Shown here in pieces: positions 1 to 8,260 of a DNA stretch of 63,885 bases. Below the pieces are notes generated by a model. It worked only from the letters and a program-made list of their open reading frames with translations. It searched no databases and was not told the origin of the DNA. The stretch's first letter is position 1, and each line of letters begins with the position of its first letter. Made by a program: the position numbers and the translations under genes. Origin of the DNA: Butyrivibrio sp. (lineage in GTDB: Bacteria > Bacillota > Clostridia > Lachnospirales > Lachnospiraceae); the NCBI GenBank assembly GCA_017413105.1, contig JAFPVA010000125.1:1-63885 (forward strand), in the 5' to 3' direction.

Positions 1-156
1 CTTGGATATAAAATCCAAGAATGTATCAACCAAGCCATTTGAAGGCGACTAACGTCGCAGGGCTTGGTTGACTCTTGAATCATGCTCTCACGAAACCCGC
101 AGCAAGTGCGGATTTCTGAAATTTCATCTAAGAACTCATACGATTCCAAGAGTTCT
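1..156. repeat. Nested palindromic intergenic element (copy 1)
   Basis: A run of inverted repeats lies between the left edge and the 3' end of the AEC gene. A 7-bp hairpin sits at 1-19. An 11-bp perfect stem (26-36 with 61-71) encloses an inner GCGAC/GTCGC hairpin. A hairpin GAAAcCCGCA/TGCGGaTTTC follows at 92-115. A final AGAACTC/GAGTTCT pair (131-137 with 150-156) overlaps the AEC stop codon. The segment 86-118 is closely similar to the reverse complement of 25608-25641, so it appears to belong to a dispersed family. It may also act as the 3' end of the AEC transcript. Confidence 0.55.
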
Positions 157-1092
157 GAATACATAGATCCAGAAAGTCAGAGAAAATGAGCATCCGAAGG
201 TAGTCAGCATTACGACACTGCTGGTAAGGGTTCCTTCGTGGCCCATACTTTTTGCCATGATATAGCTGCTGACGGTGGTTGCGGAGCCCAGCATTACGAG
301 GATAGCTATTACCTGTTCTCCTGCAAAGCCCAGTATCACAGCAAGTGGCATAAATACAGCTACCAGAACAAACAGTTTTATAAAGCTGGCAACCAGAGCA
401 ACTTTGAGGTTTCCAAGGGCTTTTTTATAATCAAAGGTTGCACCCATGGACATAAGACCAAGAGGAGTTGCCAGTGCCGCAATATCTTCTACAGTGGTTT
501 TTACAAGTTTTGGTTCAGGAATCTTTAACAGAGACCATAAGAGACCAATCAGAATACCAATGATAATAGGATTTTTCACGATCCCAAAAAGGGTTTTCCG
601 GACAAGTCCTTTTTTATTCCCGGAGGATTCATTTTTAGCTGAAAGAGTCAGGATAATAACAGCAAAAATGTTGTAGATCGGCACACTTCCAAGGATCATA
701 AGAGGAGCCATGCCGGTGCTTGCTTCTCCATAAATATTGTGGATGAAGGCAAGACCCAGGAGAGCAGCGCTGCTTCTGTAGGACCCTTGAATGAACTCAC
801 CACGTATCGATTTGTCTTTTACCACGATAATGGAAAAAAGTGTGATGATAGCTATGCTTATCAAAGTGGCCAAAAAGCAGAAAAGGACGAATTTACCATT
901 CCAGGTTCCCGCAAAATCCTGTTCGGTCAGATCCTGAAATAGGAGAAGGGGAAGGGCTACCTTGAAAACAAATTTATTCATCCAGGAAGCGGCCTTTTCA
1001 TCCATCAGTCCTATTTTATTGAAAACATATCCCAATACCATAAGTAAAAATATTGGAAAAGTTGCATTTATACTAAATAAAAGATTTTCCAT
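136..1092 (-). CDS. AEC (auxin efflux carrier) family transporter
   Basis: The 318-residue product is almost entirely hydrophobic, with about ten predicted membrane helices in two halves around a central loop (roughly residues 155-170). It starts directly with a membrane segment and has the family's typical length. AEC permeases export or exchange small organic acids such as malate or related carboxylates; the substrate cannot be read from sequence. The gene is 13 bp downstream of the exonuclease III gene on the same strand and is probably co-transcribed with it. Its stop codon lies inside an inverted repeat of the flanking palindromic element. The family call is firm; the substrate is unknown. 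Confidence 0.85.
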   Translation of the reverse strand: MENLLFSINATFPIFLLMVLGYVFNKIGLMDEKAASWMNKFVFKVALPLLLFQDLTEQDFAGTWNGKFVLFCFLATLISIAIITLFSIIVVKDKSIRGEFIQGSYRSSAALLGLAFIHNIYGEASTGMAPLMILGSVPIYNIFAVIILTLSAKNESSGNKKGLVRKTLFGIVKNPIIIGILIGLLWSLLKIPEPKLVKTTVEDIAALATPLGLMSMGATFDYKKALGNLKVALVASFIKLFVLVAVFMPLAVILGFAGEQVIAILVMLGSATTVSSYIMAKSMGHEGTLTSSVVMLTTFGCSFSLTFWIYVFRTLGIV

Positions 1093-1105
1093 CAGATCAC
1101 TTCAC

Positions 1106-1867
1106 TTACTTCATAATAATTCCTACGGGGCAATGGTCGGAACCAAGAGCATCCGAATATATCTTCGCATCTTCAATCTCAGGTAAAAGAGACTCTGATA
1201 CCACAAAGTAATCGATGCGCCATCCTGCATTTTTGGCTCTTGAGTTGAATCTGTAGGACCACCAGGAATAAGCACCCTCAAGATCAGGGTAGAAATGCCT
1301 GAAGGTATCAACAAGACCGGAGGAGGCAACATTGTCAAACTTTGCTCTCTCCTCATCGGTAAAGCCTGCATGACCTCTGTTGGGCTTTGGGTTTTTAAGG
1401 TCAATCTCCTTGTGGGCAACATTGAGATCTCCGCAGTAGATCACTGGCTTTGTCTTCTCAAGATTTTTGATGAACTTAAGGAAATCATCCTCCCAGACCT
1501 GGCGATATTCGAGCCTTGAAAGGTCCTCTTTGGCATTGGGCACATAAACGGTCACAAGGTAATAATCCGGATATTCAAGGGTGATAACTCTTCCTTCGTG
1601 GTCATGTTCTTCGATTCCAAGATCATAGCTTACGGAAAGAGGCTTTTCCTTTGTAAAGATGGCAGTTCCGGAATAACCTTTCTTTTCAGCATAATTCCAA
1701 TATTCTTCGTAGCCGGGAAGATCCATTTCAATCTGACCCTCTGAGAGCTTTGTTTCCTGGAGGCAGATCACATCCGGATTTTCTTTATCCATAAATTCCT
1801 GAAAACAGCCCTTTGAAACGCAGGCTCTTAATCCGTTAACATTCCATGATACAAGCTTTTTTCCCAT
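1106..1867 (-). CDS. xth: Exodeoxyribonuclease III
   Basis: The 253-residue protein belongs to the ExoIII/AP-endonuclease family, which cleaves abasic sites and degrades 3' ends in base excision repair. Family landmarks are all present: N-terminal SWNVNGLRA, metal-binding Glu38 in LQETK, the YCGDLNVAH block, [12 protein letters not shown], and the C-terminal IDYF and GSDHCPVG motifs with the catalytic His. The length is normal. The ATG follows a TAGGAG ribosome site by 6 nt, and a good promoter lies about 35-60 bp further upstream. The AEC transporter gene follows closely, probably by operon read-through. Confidence 0.96.
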   Translation of the reverse strand: MGKKLVSWNVNGLRACVSKGCFQEFMDKENPDVICLQETKLSEGQIEMDLPGYEEYWNYAEKKGYSGTAIFTKEKPLSVSYDLGIEEHDHEGRVITLEYPDYYLVTVYVPNAKEDLSRLEYRQVWEDDFLKFIKNLEKTKPVIYCGDLNVAHKEIDLKNPKPNRGHAGFTDEERAKFDNVASSGLVDTFRHFYPDLEGAYSWWSYRFNSRAKNAGWRIDYFVVSESLLPEIEDAKIYSDALGSDHCPVGIIMK

Positions 1868-1899
1868 AAGAATCTCCTATTCATGTTTTATCTTTCCTC

Positions 1900-1928
1900 A
1901 TTATATATTTATAAAAAGCTGATGACAA
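1900..1928 (-). promoter_or_regulatory. Promoter of the xth transcript
   Basis: On the minus strand TTGTCA (1928-1923) and TATAAT (1905-1900) are separated by exactly 17 bp, a near-consensus sigma-A promoter. It points into xth, whose ATG is at 1867. Confidence 0.7.
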
Positions 1929-1948
1929 TGTGAATGAATTAACTTTGG

Positions 1949-1978
1949 TTGCAAAGGGGATTTATCATTTGATACAAT
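1949..1978 (+). promoter_or_regulatory. Promoter of the HAD hydrolase gene
   Basis: TTGCAA (1949-1954) and TACAAT (1973-1978) are 18 bp apart, about 40 bp ahead of the ATG at 2020. It diverges from the xth promoter without overlap. Confidence 0.55.
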
Positions 1979-2019
1979 TGGTGCACCTATAGACCGATGT
2001 TTCATTTTGAGGTACAGAC

Positions 2020-2730
2020 ATGATTTTATTATTTGATTGCTTTGGAACAATATTGGATTATAAATCTGTAGATTTTGATAAGGGTCTTAAAAAGCTCTGG
2101 GATATGTCCTTTAAGGAAAAGTGCAGCTTTGAGGAGCTTAAGGAATACAATCTGGAGCTCTTTCACCATGTTGAGGACCTTCATGCAAAGGAAGAAGAGA
2201 TGGCATTTGTAAAAGAAGAGCTTCCTCTTTATGCGAAAAAATTTGGAACAGAGCCTTTGTACATGTCACCTTCGGAAGAGGCTGATTTCATGCAGCTTTG
2301 TACAGAGCTTGATAATATAAAGGGCTTACCGGAGGCACTTTCAGAGTTTGAAAAAAATGAAATCCCCATGTATGTGCTTTCAAACAGCATTTATTCTTCT
2401 GATGGGCTTAAAGAACTGCTTGACCGCTATGGAATTGGAAAGTTTTTTAAGAGAGTGTGGTCCAGTAGCGACTTTGGTAAAGTAAAACCCAATAAGGATT
2501 TCTTTGAGCTGGGAATTCAGGGGGCACTGAAAGATAATCCCGGAGAAAAAAGAGAGTCCATTATATATGTTGGTGATACCTATGAGTCAGATGTAGTCGG
2601 AGCAAAGAGGGCAGGTATTGCTTCGGTATGGATCAACAGGAAAAATGCGGAAGACAGCCAGGGAATAGCGACCAAAATCATAGCTGATGCGGAGGGATTA
2701 GCCGACGTAATTTTTAATTTCAACAAATAA
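2020..2730 (+). CDS. HAD superfamily hydrolase
   Basis: This 236-residue protein has all four haloacid dehalogenase motifs: nucleophile motif LLFDCFGT near residue 6, LSNS (motif II), the lysine of KVKPNKDFF (motif III), and VGDTYESDVVGA (motif IV). A helical cap of about 90 residues sits between motifs I and II. It most resembles the HAD-IA group of phosphomonoesterases acting on small phosphorylated metabolites; the substrate cannot be deduced. It has its own promoter and stands alone. The ATG at 2020 is used because the nucleophile motif follows immediately. Confidence 0.88.
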   Translation: MILLFDCFGTILDYKSVDFDKGLKKLWDMSFKEKCSFEELKEYNLELFHHVEDLHAKEEEMAFVKEELPLYAKKFGTEPLYMSPSEEADFMQLCTELDNIKGLPEALSEFEKNEIPMYVLSNSIYSSDGLKELLDRYGIGKFFKRVWSSSDFGKVKPNKDFFELGIQGALKDNPGEKRESIIYVGDTYESDVVGAKRAGIASVWINRKNAEDSQGIATKIIADAEGLADVIFNFNK

Positions 2731-2860
2731 AATGGAAACGGTTTTTAGTTTCAAAAGTTTCGCAAATTTGACATTTTTACGTCACAGAATGTTCACAATT
2801 TTTGTCCAAAATGTTTTTTGCGATTTGAGGAAAGAACATTTGAGAAGGAGAAAAATAGCT

Positions 2861-3151
2861 GTGTTTACTACGAGACTTTACAATTTACAGAAGAAGAACC
2901 CAAGTACATTTGCCGTTATGCTTACCATGAAGCAGAGGAAAAAAGTTAGCGGCTATTTAAAGGATATTGAAGAGGAATTTGGTCCGGAGAACGGAGCAAT
3001 GTACTCAAAACTTTCAAGAAAGCTTGAGAACGGACATATGTCCTACAATGATACAGAGCTCAAGGTAATGAGAGCAGCAATTACTCTTAACAGATTTGTT
3101 GAGCCACTGTCATTTGTATGTAAGAGATATGTACTTGCTACTACAAGATAA
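2861..3151 (+). CDS. Small conserved protein of unknown function
   Basis: The frame is open from 2732, but the convincing start is GTG at 2861, preceded by AGAAGGAG at 2843-2850. Upstream codons read as intergenic AT-rich DNA. The resulting 96-residue protein is basic and helical, with a lysine-rich stretch near residues 23-33 and no signal peptide, membrane segment or cysteine motif. I do not recognise the family. A strong terminator directly follows, so it ends its own short transcript. It lies between HAD and surE without obvious functional linkage. Confidence 0.6.
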   Translation: MFTTRLYNLQKKNPSTFAVMLTMKQRKKVSGYLKDIEEEFGPENGAMYSKLSRKLENGHMSYNDTELKVMRAAITLNRFVEPLSFVCKRYVLATTR

Positions 3152-3160
3152 AATATATTA

Positions 3161-3195
3161 AAAGCAGTTATAGTGAGACTATAGCTGCTTTTTTG
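3161..3195 (+). terminator. Rho-independent terminator
   Basis: A 14-bp stem (3161-3174 with 3178-3191, one G-U pair) with a 3-nt loop runs into a T tract. It ends the transcript of the small gene before surE. Confidence 0.88.
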
Positions 3196-3240
3196 CTATA
3201 ATCATTTATATAAATGTGTTTTTGATCGGATGGAGGAAAG

Positions 3241-3960
3241 ATGGCTAAGAGAATTTTAATAACAAATGATGATGGTATACAGTCAGATGGTCTTTACAGA
3301 TTAGCTAAGACCGCCAGTGAGTTTGGAGAGGTGTTTGTTGTTGCTCCGGATGATCAGAGAAGCGCAGCATCCCACAGTATTACCCTGAGAAATTCAATAG
3401 AAATTCATCCTTATGATATGGGAATCGAGAATGTACATGCTTTTTCCTGCAGCGGAATGCCGGCAGATTGTATAAGGGTTGGACTTCTTAATGTAATGCA
3501 TGAAAAGCCGGACGTAATCATGTCAGGAATAAACTTCGGCTATAACCTTGCAACAGACATCCAGTATTCAGCGACTTTAGGAGCCGCCTTCGAGGGTGAA
3601 TTCCAGGGATACCTTTCAATTGCCTTTTCCGAGGGAATGAATGAGTGTCATGAAGTAACAGATTTTTACCTGAGAGATATAATGTCGGAGCTTATAGAAA
3701 AAGAGTATGTGGTAGGCCAGGTCTGGAATGTAAACTTTCCACAGTGCAAGTTGTCGGAATGCAAAGGTGTTTTGAGAGACCTAAAGGTTTCAAGAAAGGC
3801 ATTCTTCACTGACAGATATAAGGTTCTTGAGACCTTCCACGACGGAGGCTTGAACCTTATGGTGGATGGAATTTTTAATCCGCAGAAGGAAGAAGGTACG
3901 GATTACGGAGCAATCCTTGATAATTATGTTTCTGTGGGAGTTGTAAAGAATATAAGTTAA
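3241..3960 (+). CDS. surE: 5'/3'-nucleotidase SurE
   Basis: The 239-residue SurE phosphatase removes phosphate from nucleoside 5'- and 3'-monophosphates using a divalent metal. The metal-site motifs are clear: ILITNDDGI at the N terminus (Asp10, Asp11), APDDQRSAASHSIT, and MSGINFGYN, followed by the ATLGAAFEG loop. The length fits the family. ATG at 3241 follows a GGAGGAAAG ribosome site. The gene stands alone, with a terminator upstream and a long palindromic repeat downstream at 3978-4046 that may end its transcript. Confidence 0.93.
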   Translation: MAKRILITNDDGIQSDGLYRLAKTASEFGEVFVVAPDDQRSAASHSITLRNSIEIHPYDMGIENVHAFSCSGMPADCIRVGLLNVMHEKPDVIMSGINFGYNLATDIQYSATLGAAFEGEFQGYLSIAFSEGMNECHEVTDFYLRDIMSELIEKEYVVGQVWNVNFPQCKLSECKGVLRDLKVSRKAFFTDRYKVLETFHDGGLNLMVDGIFNPQKEEGTDYGAILDNYVSVGVVKNIS

Positions 3961-3977
3961 GAATAGTGTAAGGCGTG

Positions 3978-4046
3978 TGGAACGAGGGGACGGTTCTTTC
4001 GTTACACATTTTTTTGTGGAACGGCAAGAAACGTCCCCTCGTTCCA
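3978..4046. repeat. REP-like long palindrome
   Basis: A perfect 15-bp inverted repeat (3978-3992 with 4032-4046, GC-rich TGGAACGAGGGGACG type) flanks a 39-nt centre. The inner flanks (GTTCTTTCG... and ...GGCAAGAAA) pair imperfectly, and there is a T7 run in the middle. The GAGGGGACGGTTC core resembles palindromes that I recall accompanying Y1/REP-associated transposases in Clostridia. It lies between surE and the xylanase gene and could be transcribed as a long hairpin. Confidence 0.65.
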
Positions 4047-4176
4047 TAATTTTTGGCAAAATGTGACATCTAGATGGCAATTTATGGTAAGAACTATGTG
4101 CAGAAATACTTAATAATCTATATATGCGTGCAAAATGTGGGGATAATTGCACAAAAAATTATTAAGGAGGAGTGTT

Positions 4177-7100
4177 ATGCACAAAAAGACGTTGGGGTTG
4201 TCTTCTCTTCTTATGGCTGGAATGCTTACAGTTACTAGCGTTAGTCCGGCAGCAGTTACTGCTTATGCTACCGAGAACGGCGAAAAACTGGAAGTAGTTG
4301 CAGAGGAAAAAGAAGAGCAGAAGTCTGAGGAAAAGACCGAAGAAGCAGGGGAAGCTTCAAAGGAAAAGACCGAGGAAAAGTCTGAGGAGAAATCCGAAGA
4401 AAAGACTGAAGAGAAGTCTGAGGAGAAAAAGGACGACGAAGAGCCTTCAGCAGAAGTAAAGGAAGAAAAAGAAGCTGAGACCAAGGACGCTGAGGCAAAA
4501 GAAGAAGCAAAAGAAGAAGCAAAAGAAGAGTCTGCAGAAGAAACTAAGAAAGAAGGACTTACTTTCTTTGGCAGATGGAACCAGAGCGCGACAGTTACAG
4601 GTACTTTAAGCTTTTCAGCGCAGTATGAGGAGTTCTGCTATGACCTTGGCAAGAACTATGATGCTTCTGCATGTAACGGAGTTCATGTAAAGGTTTCAGA
4701 CCAGGGAAACAATATCTGCATCAAGCTCTATGATGCTGATATGAAAGAGAAGTATGCAAATTACGGATGTAATGGAAAGAGCGAGTATGTCGCTGTACCA
4801 AATTATGACGGAACAGTAAGATATGTTGGCATCATGTCCATGCCTGAAGGCAGTGAAAATTATCCGTACAGCGTTTCTGTTGATGAAATCACAGTAGATG
4901 CTAAGGAAGAAACTGCTGTAGAGAATGAAGAAAAGCTCGTATTTAACGCAGATAATCTCTCACTGTCAAATCACTGGACAGGCGCAGAGTCCACACTGGA
5001 ACTTCAATATGAAGCAGAGTGGCAGGAGTACTGGTTCTCAATCGGTAAGACCGTTGATGCTGAGAAGATTAAATCAGTAACAATAAAGTTCAAGGAAGCT
5101 ACACCAAGTCTGGCATTCAAGATTTATGATGACAACAATAGAGGTTCTAACGGAGCAACAGAGCTTCAGGCTTTCTACGGACAGAGTGGCAAGAGCGAAT
5201 ACACAATTTTCCCATCAGCTACTGGAGATTTTACTCATTTTGCTATCATGGCAATGAACAATCAGGATTTCCCTGCATCTGCAACTCTTGAGAGTGTTGA
5301 GATCGTAGTCGATACAACTCCTGCAGAAGAGGTTGTAGAAAAGGGTGTTGAGTATGATATCGTTGATCTTCGCGATCCTATGACAGCAATCCTTGGTGAT
5401 GATTTCATTATCGGTACAGCCATCAGCTACATGGAGTTTGCTGATGCGCAGGAGATGGAGCTTGTAACAAAGCACTTCAACGGTGTTACTCTTGGTAATG
5501 AGCTTAAGCCTGATTCAATGCTTAAAAGTAGTGCAAATATCGTTACCTACAACTTAAATGGTGAGGATATTCAGGTTCCTGAGCTCAATTACGATACTCC
5601 TGAGAGATATCTTGATTTCTTTGTAAAGTGGAATGATGAGCATCCTGAGAAAAAGATAAGGATCAGAGGCCACGTTCTTGTATGGCACTCACAGACTCCT
5701 GAGTTCTTCTTCCATGAGGATTATGATACAAACAAGCCTTATGTTACACCTGAAGTGATGAACAAGCGTCTTGAATACTATATCAAGAGCGTATGTGAGC
5801 ACTTCACATCAGAAGGCAGCAAGTATAAAGATCTTTTCTATGGATGGGACGTTGTTAACGAGGCAATAAGTGACGGAACAGGTACTTATAGAAATGCCAG
5901 CGAGAACTCAAGCTGGTGGGCAGTATATCAGTCACCTGAGTTTATCCAGAACGCATTCGTTTATGCTAACAGATACATGCCTTCTAACATAGCTCTTTTC
6001 TATAATGATTACAATGAATATGTAACCAGCAAGGTTGGCGGCATCTGCGAGCTCCTTAGAACTGTAAAGAACACTCCCGGCGCAAGAATTGATGGTATGG
6101 GAATGCAGGCTCACTATCAGGTAGATGCAAACTCACCTACTATGGAGCAGTTCAAGTCAGCAGCTAAGGCTTACAGCGAGATAGTTGACCAGGTACAGGT
6201 TACAGAGCTTGACTATAAGGGCAGTGCAAACTCAAAGGATGAGAGACTTGCAAACAGATACAAAGCTCTCTATGACACAATCAGAAGACTTAAGAATGAA
6301 GGCGTAAACATCACCGGAATGACAATCTGGGGAGTTGTTGATAAGCACTCATGGCTCCAGACCGCAAACAACAACGGTGGCGGCTCAAATGGCAGCTCCA
6401 GACAGTATCCACTTCTTTTCGATGATAATTACAAGGCAAAGAACGCATTCTGGGCACTGGCAGAGGCAGGAGACCTTGAGCCTGAGATCAAGAACCTTAT
6501 CCTTGTTCAGAACATTGATGACAACTTCTCAGTTGGAAACAGCTATTCCTTCAAGGATGGCAACCAGAGCGCAAGCTTTATTCCACTTTGGGGTGAAGAT
6601 GGCATATCTGTAAAGGTTACCGTAGCAGACGGAGCTGTTGATGATACCGATTGTTTCACAATTTATGCTGATGACGGAAAGGGAATCAACTCCATCACAG
6701 TTAAGAGATCAGAAGCAACAGAAGTTGAGAACGGTTATGAGGCAGTAGTTAAGCTTGGTGTTGATGCAGATGCTCTTTCAGCTAACACAGTAAAGATGGA
6801 TGTAACTATTACTGACGGCGAGAAGACCTTTGCTTTTGGAGATACAACTCTTAACCAGACACAGAGCAGCAAGTACTTTGCTGAAACAGTTGTTAAACCG
6901 CTTCTTTCTGTTAAGAAAGGAACCATCGAGGTAGACGGCGAGACAACTGACAAGGCATGGGCTGATGCAAAAGAAGTACCTCTTACAATCAACATTGGAT
7001 CAAGCGTAAGTGCAAATGCCAAGGTTCTTTGGGATGAGGAAAACCTCTATGTTCTTGCAGAGGTAAAAGACTCTGTTCTCAATAAGGATTCTTCACAGGC

Positions 7101-8154
7101 TCACGAGCAGGATTCACTGGAAGTATTCATCGACGAGAACAACAATAAGACAACTGCTTATGAGGAAGACGACAAGCAGTACAGAGTAAACTATGACAAC
7201 GAGCAGAGCTTCAACGGTAAGAAGTGTACTGCTGAAAATGTAAAATCAGCTACAAAGAAGACAGATGATGGCTACATTGTAGAGGCAGCCTTCAGATGGA
7301 CAGATATCACTCCAGAAGTAGGCAAAAAAGTTGGTCTTGAGCTTCAGATAAATGATGCTGATGCTTCAGGTAAGAGAGCAGGAACTTTAAGCTGGGCAGA
7401 TAAGAGTGGAACAGGATGGTCATCAACAGAGGTATTTGGAACAATCCTTCTTGCAGAAGATACTGCAGAGGCTGAGCCTGAAAATCCGGAACCAGAAACA
7501 CCGGAACCAGGAACTCCACAGCCAGGCACAGAGCAGCCAGATCCACAGGAGCCTGGAAATACTGATGATCCGGCAACTCCAGATCCGGGTACAGGAACAG
7601 AGCAGCCTGTAGATCCTGAGAATCCTGAGCCACAGCCTGAACCGGCACCGGAGCCAGCGCCTGAACCTGAGCCAGAACCAGAGCCAGCGCCTGCGCCAAA
7701 GCCATCAGTACCTAGATTCCTTAATAAGGGCTTCCTTACTTACTGTGTTGACCAGTATGGCAATAAGCTTTCCGGAATTCAGGTAATTGGAGGAAGAGAG
7801 TACTTCTTCGATAAGAACGGACTCTTGGTAAGAGGAACCTTCGTAAATTATGAGGGCAAGAAGTATTTTGCAAAGCTTGACGGATCAATAGCCAGAAATG
7901 AACTTGCTATCACCCTTGGAGCAATCTACATCTTTGACGAGAATGGTCAGGAGAGAACCGGTTTTGTAAACTATGGCGGACGCACATATTACTGCAGGCC
8001 TAACAGGGGAGCATACTTCTTACAGTTCTTTGATGTTAACGGCAAGACATACTTCGCATACCTTGATGGACACCTTGCAAAGAATGAGACATTCTGGATC
8101 CTTTGGAATAAATACACATTTGATAAGAATGGCGTTCTTAAGAGAGGCAGATAA
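4177..8154 (+). CDS. Multidomain secreted GH10 endo-1,4-beta-xylanase
   Basis: This 1325-residue secreted enzyme cleaves the xylan backbone. The open frame reaches back to TTG 4147, but ATG 4177 follows AAGGAGG by 6 nt and begins a clear signal peptide ending near TAYA-TE (residue 31). The order is: signal; very acidic Glu/Lys repeat linker (to about 125); two related beta-sandwich-like modules (about 127-250 and 254-385), probably carbohydrate-binding; GH10 domain (about 390-760) with acid/base Glu562 in WDVVNEA and nucleophile Glu677 in TELD; an uncharacterised stretch; a CBM9-like module (about 898-1090); a Pro/Glu-rich linker; and C-terminal aromatic cell-wall-binding-type repeats (about 1180-1325) that probably hold it on the cell surface. 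A terminator follows. Confidence 0.94.
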   Translation: MHKKTLGLSSLLMAGMLTVTSVSPAAVTAYATENGEKLEVVAEEKEEQKSEEKTEEAGEASKEKTEEKSEEKSEEKTEEKSEEKKDDEEPSAEVKEEKEAETKDAEAKEEAKEEAKEESAEETKKEGLTFFGRWNQSATVTGTLSFSAQYEEFCYDLGKNYDASACNGVHVKVSDQGNNICIKLYDADMKEKYANYGCNGKSEYVAVPNYDGTVRYVGIMSMPEGSENYPYSVSVDEITVDAKEETAVENEEKLVFNADNLSLSNHWTGAESTLELQYEAEWQEYWFSIGKTVDAEKIKSVTIKFKEATPSLAFKIYDDNNRGSNGATELQAFYGQSGKSEYTIFPSATGDFTHFAIMAMNNQDFPASATLESVEIVVDTTPAEEVVEKGVEYDIVDLRDPMTAILGDDFIIGTAISYMEFADAQEMELVTKHFNGVTLGNELKPDSMLKSSANIVTYNLNGEDIQVPELNYDTPERYLDFFVKWNDEHPEKKIRIRGHVLVWHSQTPEFFFHEDYDTNKPYVTPEVMNKRLEYYIKSVCEHFTSEGSKYKDLFYGWDVVNEAISDGTGTYRNASENSSWWAVYQSPEFIQNAFVYANRYMPSNIALFYNDYNEYVTSKVGGICELLRTVKNTPGARIDGMGMQAHYQVDANSPTMEQFKSAAKAYSEIVDQVQVTELDYKGSANSKDERLANRYKALYDTIRRLKNEGVNITGMTIWGVVDKHSWLQTANNNGGGSNGSSRQYPLLFDDNYKAKNAFWALAEAGDLEPEIKNLILVQNIDDNFSVGNSYSFKDGNQSASFIPLWGEDGISVKVTVADGAVDDTDCFTIYADDGKGINSITVKRSEATEVENGYEAVVKLGVDADALSANTVKMDVTITDGEKTFAFGDTTLNQTQSSKYFAETVVKPLLSVKKGTIEVDGETTDKAWADAKEVPLTINIGSSVSANAKVLWDEENLYVLAEVKDSVLNKDSSQAHEQDSLEVFIDENNNKTTAYEEDDKQYRVNYDNEQSFNGKKCTAENVKSATKKTDDGYIVEAAFRWTDITPEVGKKVGLELQINDADASGKRAGTLSWADKSGTGWSSTEVFGTILLAEDTAEAEPENPEPETPEPGTPQPGTEQPDPQEPGNTDDPATPDPGTGTEQPVDPENPEPQPEPAPEPAPEPEPEPEPAPAPKPSVPRFLNKGFLTYCVDQYGNKLSGIQVIGGREYFFDKNGLLVRGTFVNYEGKKYFAKLDGSIARNELAITLGAIYIFDENGQERTGFVNYGGRTYYCRPNRGAYFLQFFDVNGKTYFAYLDGHLAKNETFWILWNKYTFDKNGVLKRGR

Positions 8155-8161
8155 TTAACAT

Positions 8162-8196
8162 ACATCCGGGAGGAATTCGTTCCTTCCGGATGTTTT
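8162..8196 (+). terminator. Terminator after the xylanase gene
   Basis: A 13-bp stem (one G-U pair) starting ACATCCGGG closes on a 5-6 nt loop and is followed by TTTTACTT. Confidence 0.8.
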
Positions 8197-8260
8197 ACTT
8201 GTCAGCCCGAATTTGTTATACTCTTCGTGATGTTTTTATGTTTTAAATTGGAGAAAGCGA

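Noticed and set aside
2732-2860. Extended N terminus of the small protein at 2861-3151
   Set aside because: No ribosome site precedes ATG 2732, the encoded residues look like translated AT-rich spacer, and GTG 2861 has a strong AGAAGGAG.
4263-4522. Long minus-strand open frames inside the start of the xylanase gene
   Set aside because: They are the mirror of the Glu/Lys-rich repeat linker; the composition (Ser/Phe or Leu runs) is an artefact of GAA/GAG/AAG repeats on the other strand.
7307-7705. Minus-strand 132-codon frame within the xylanase 3' half
   Set aside because: It consists of Ala/Leu/Gln/Val repeats complementary to the Pro/Glu linker and has no ribosome site.
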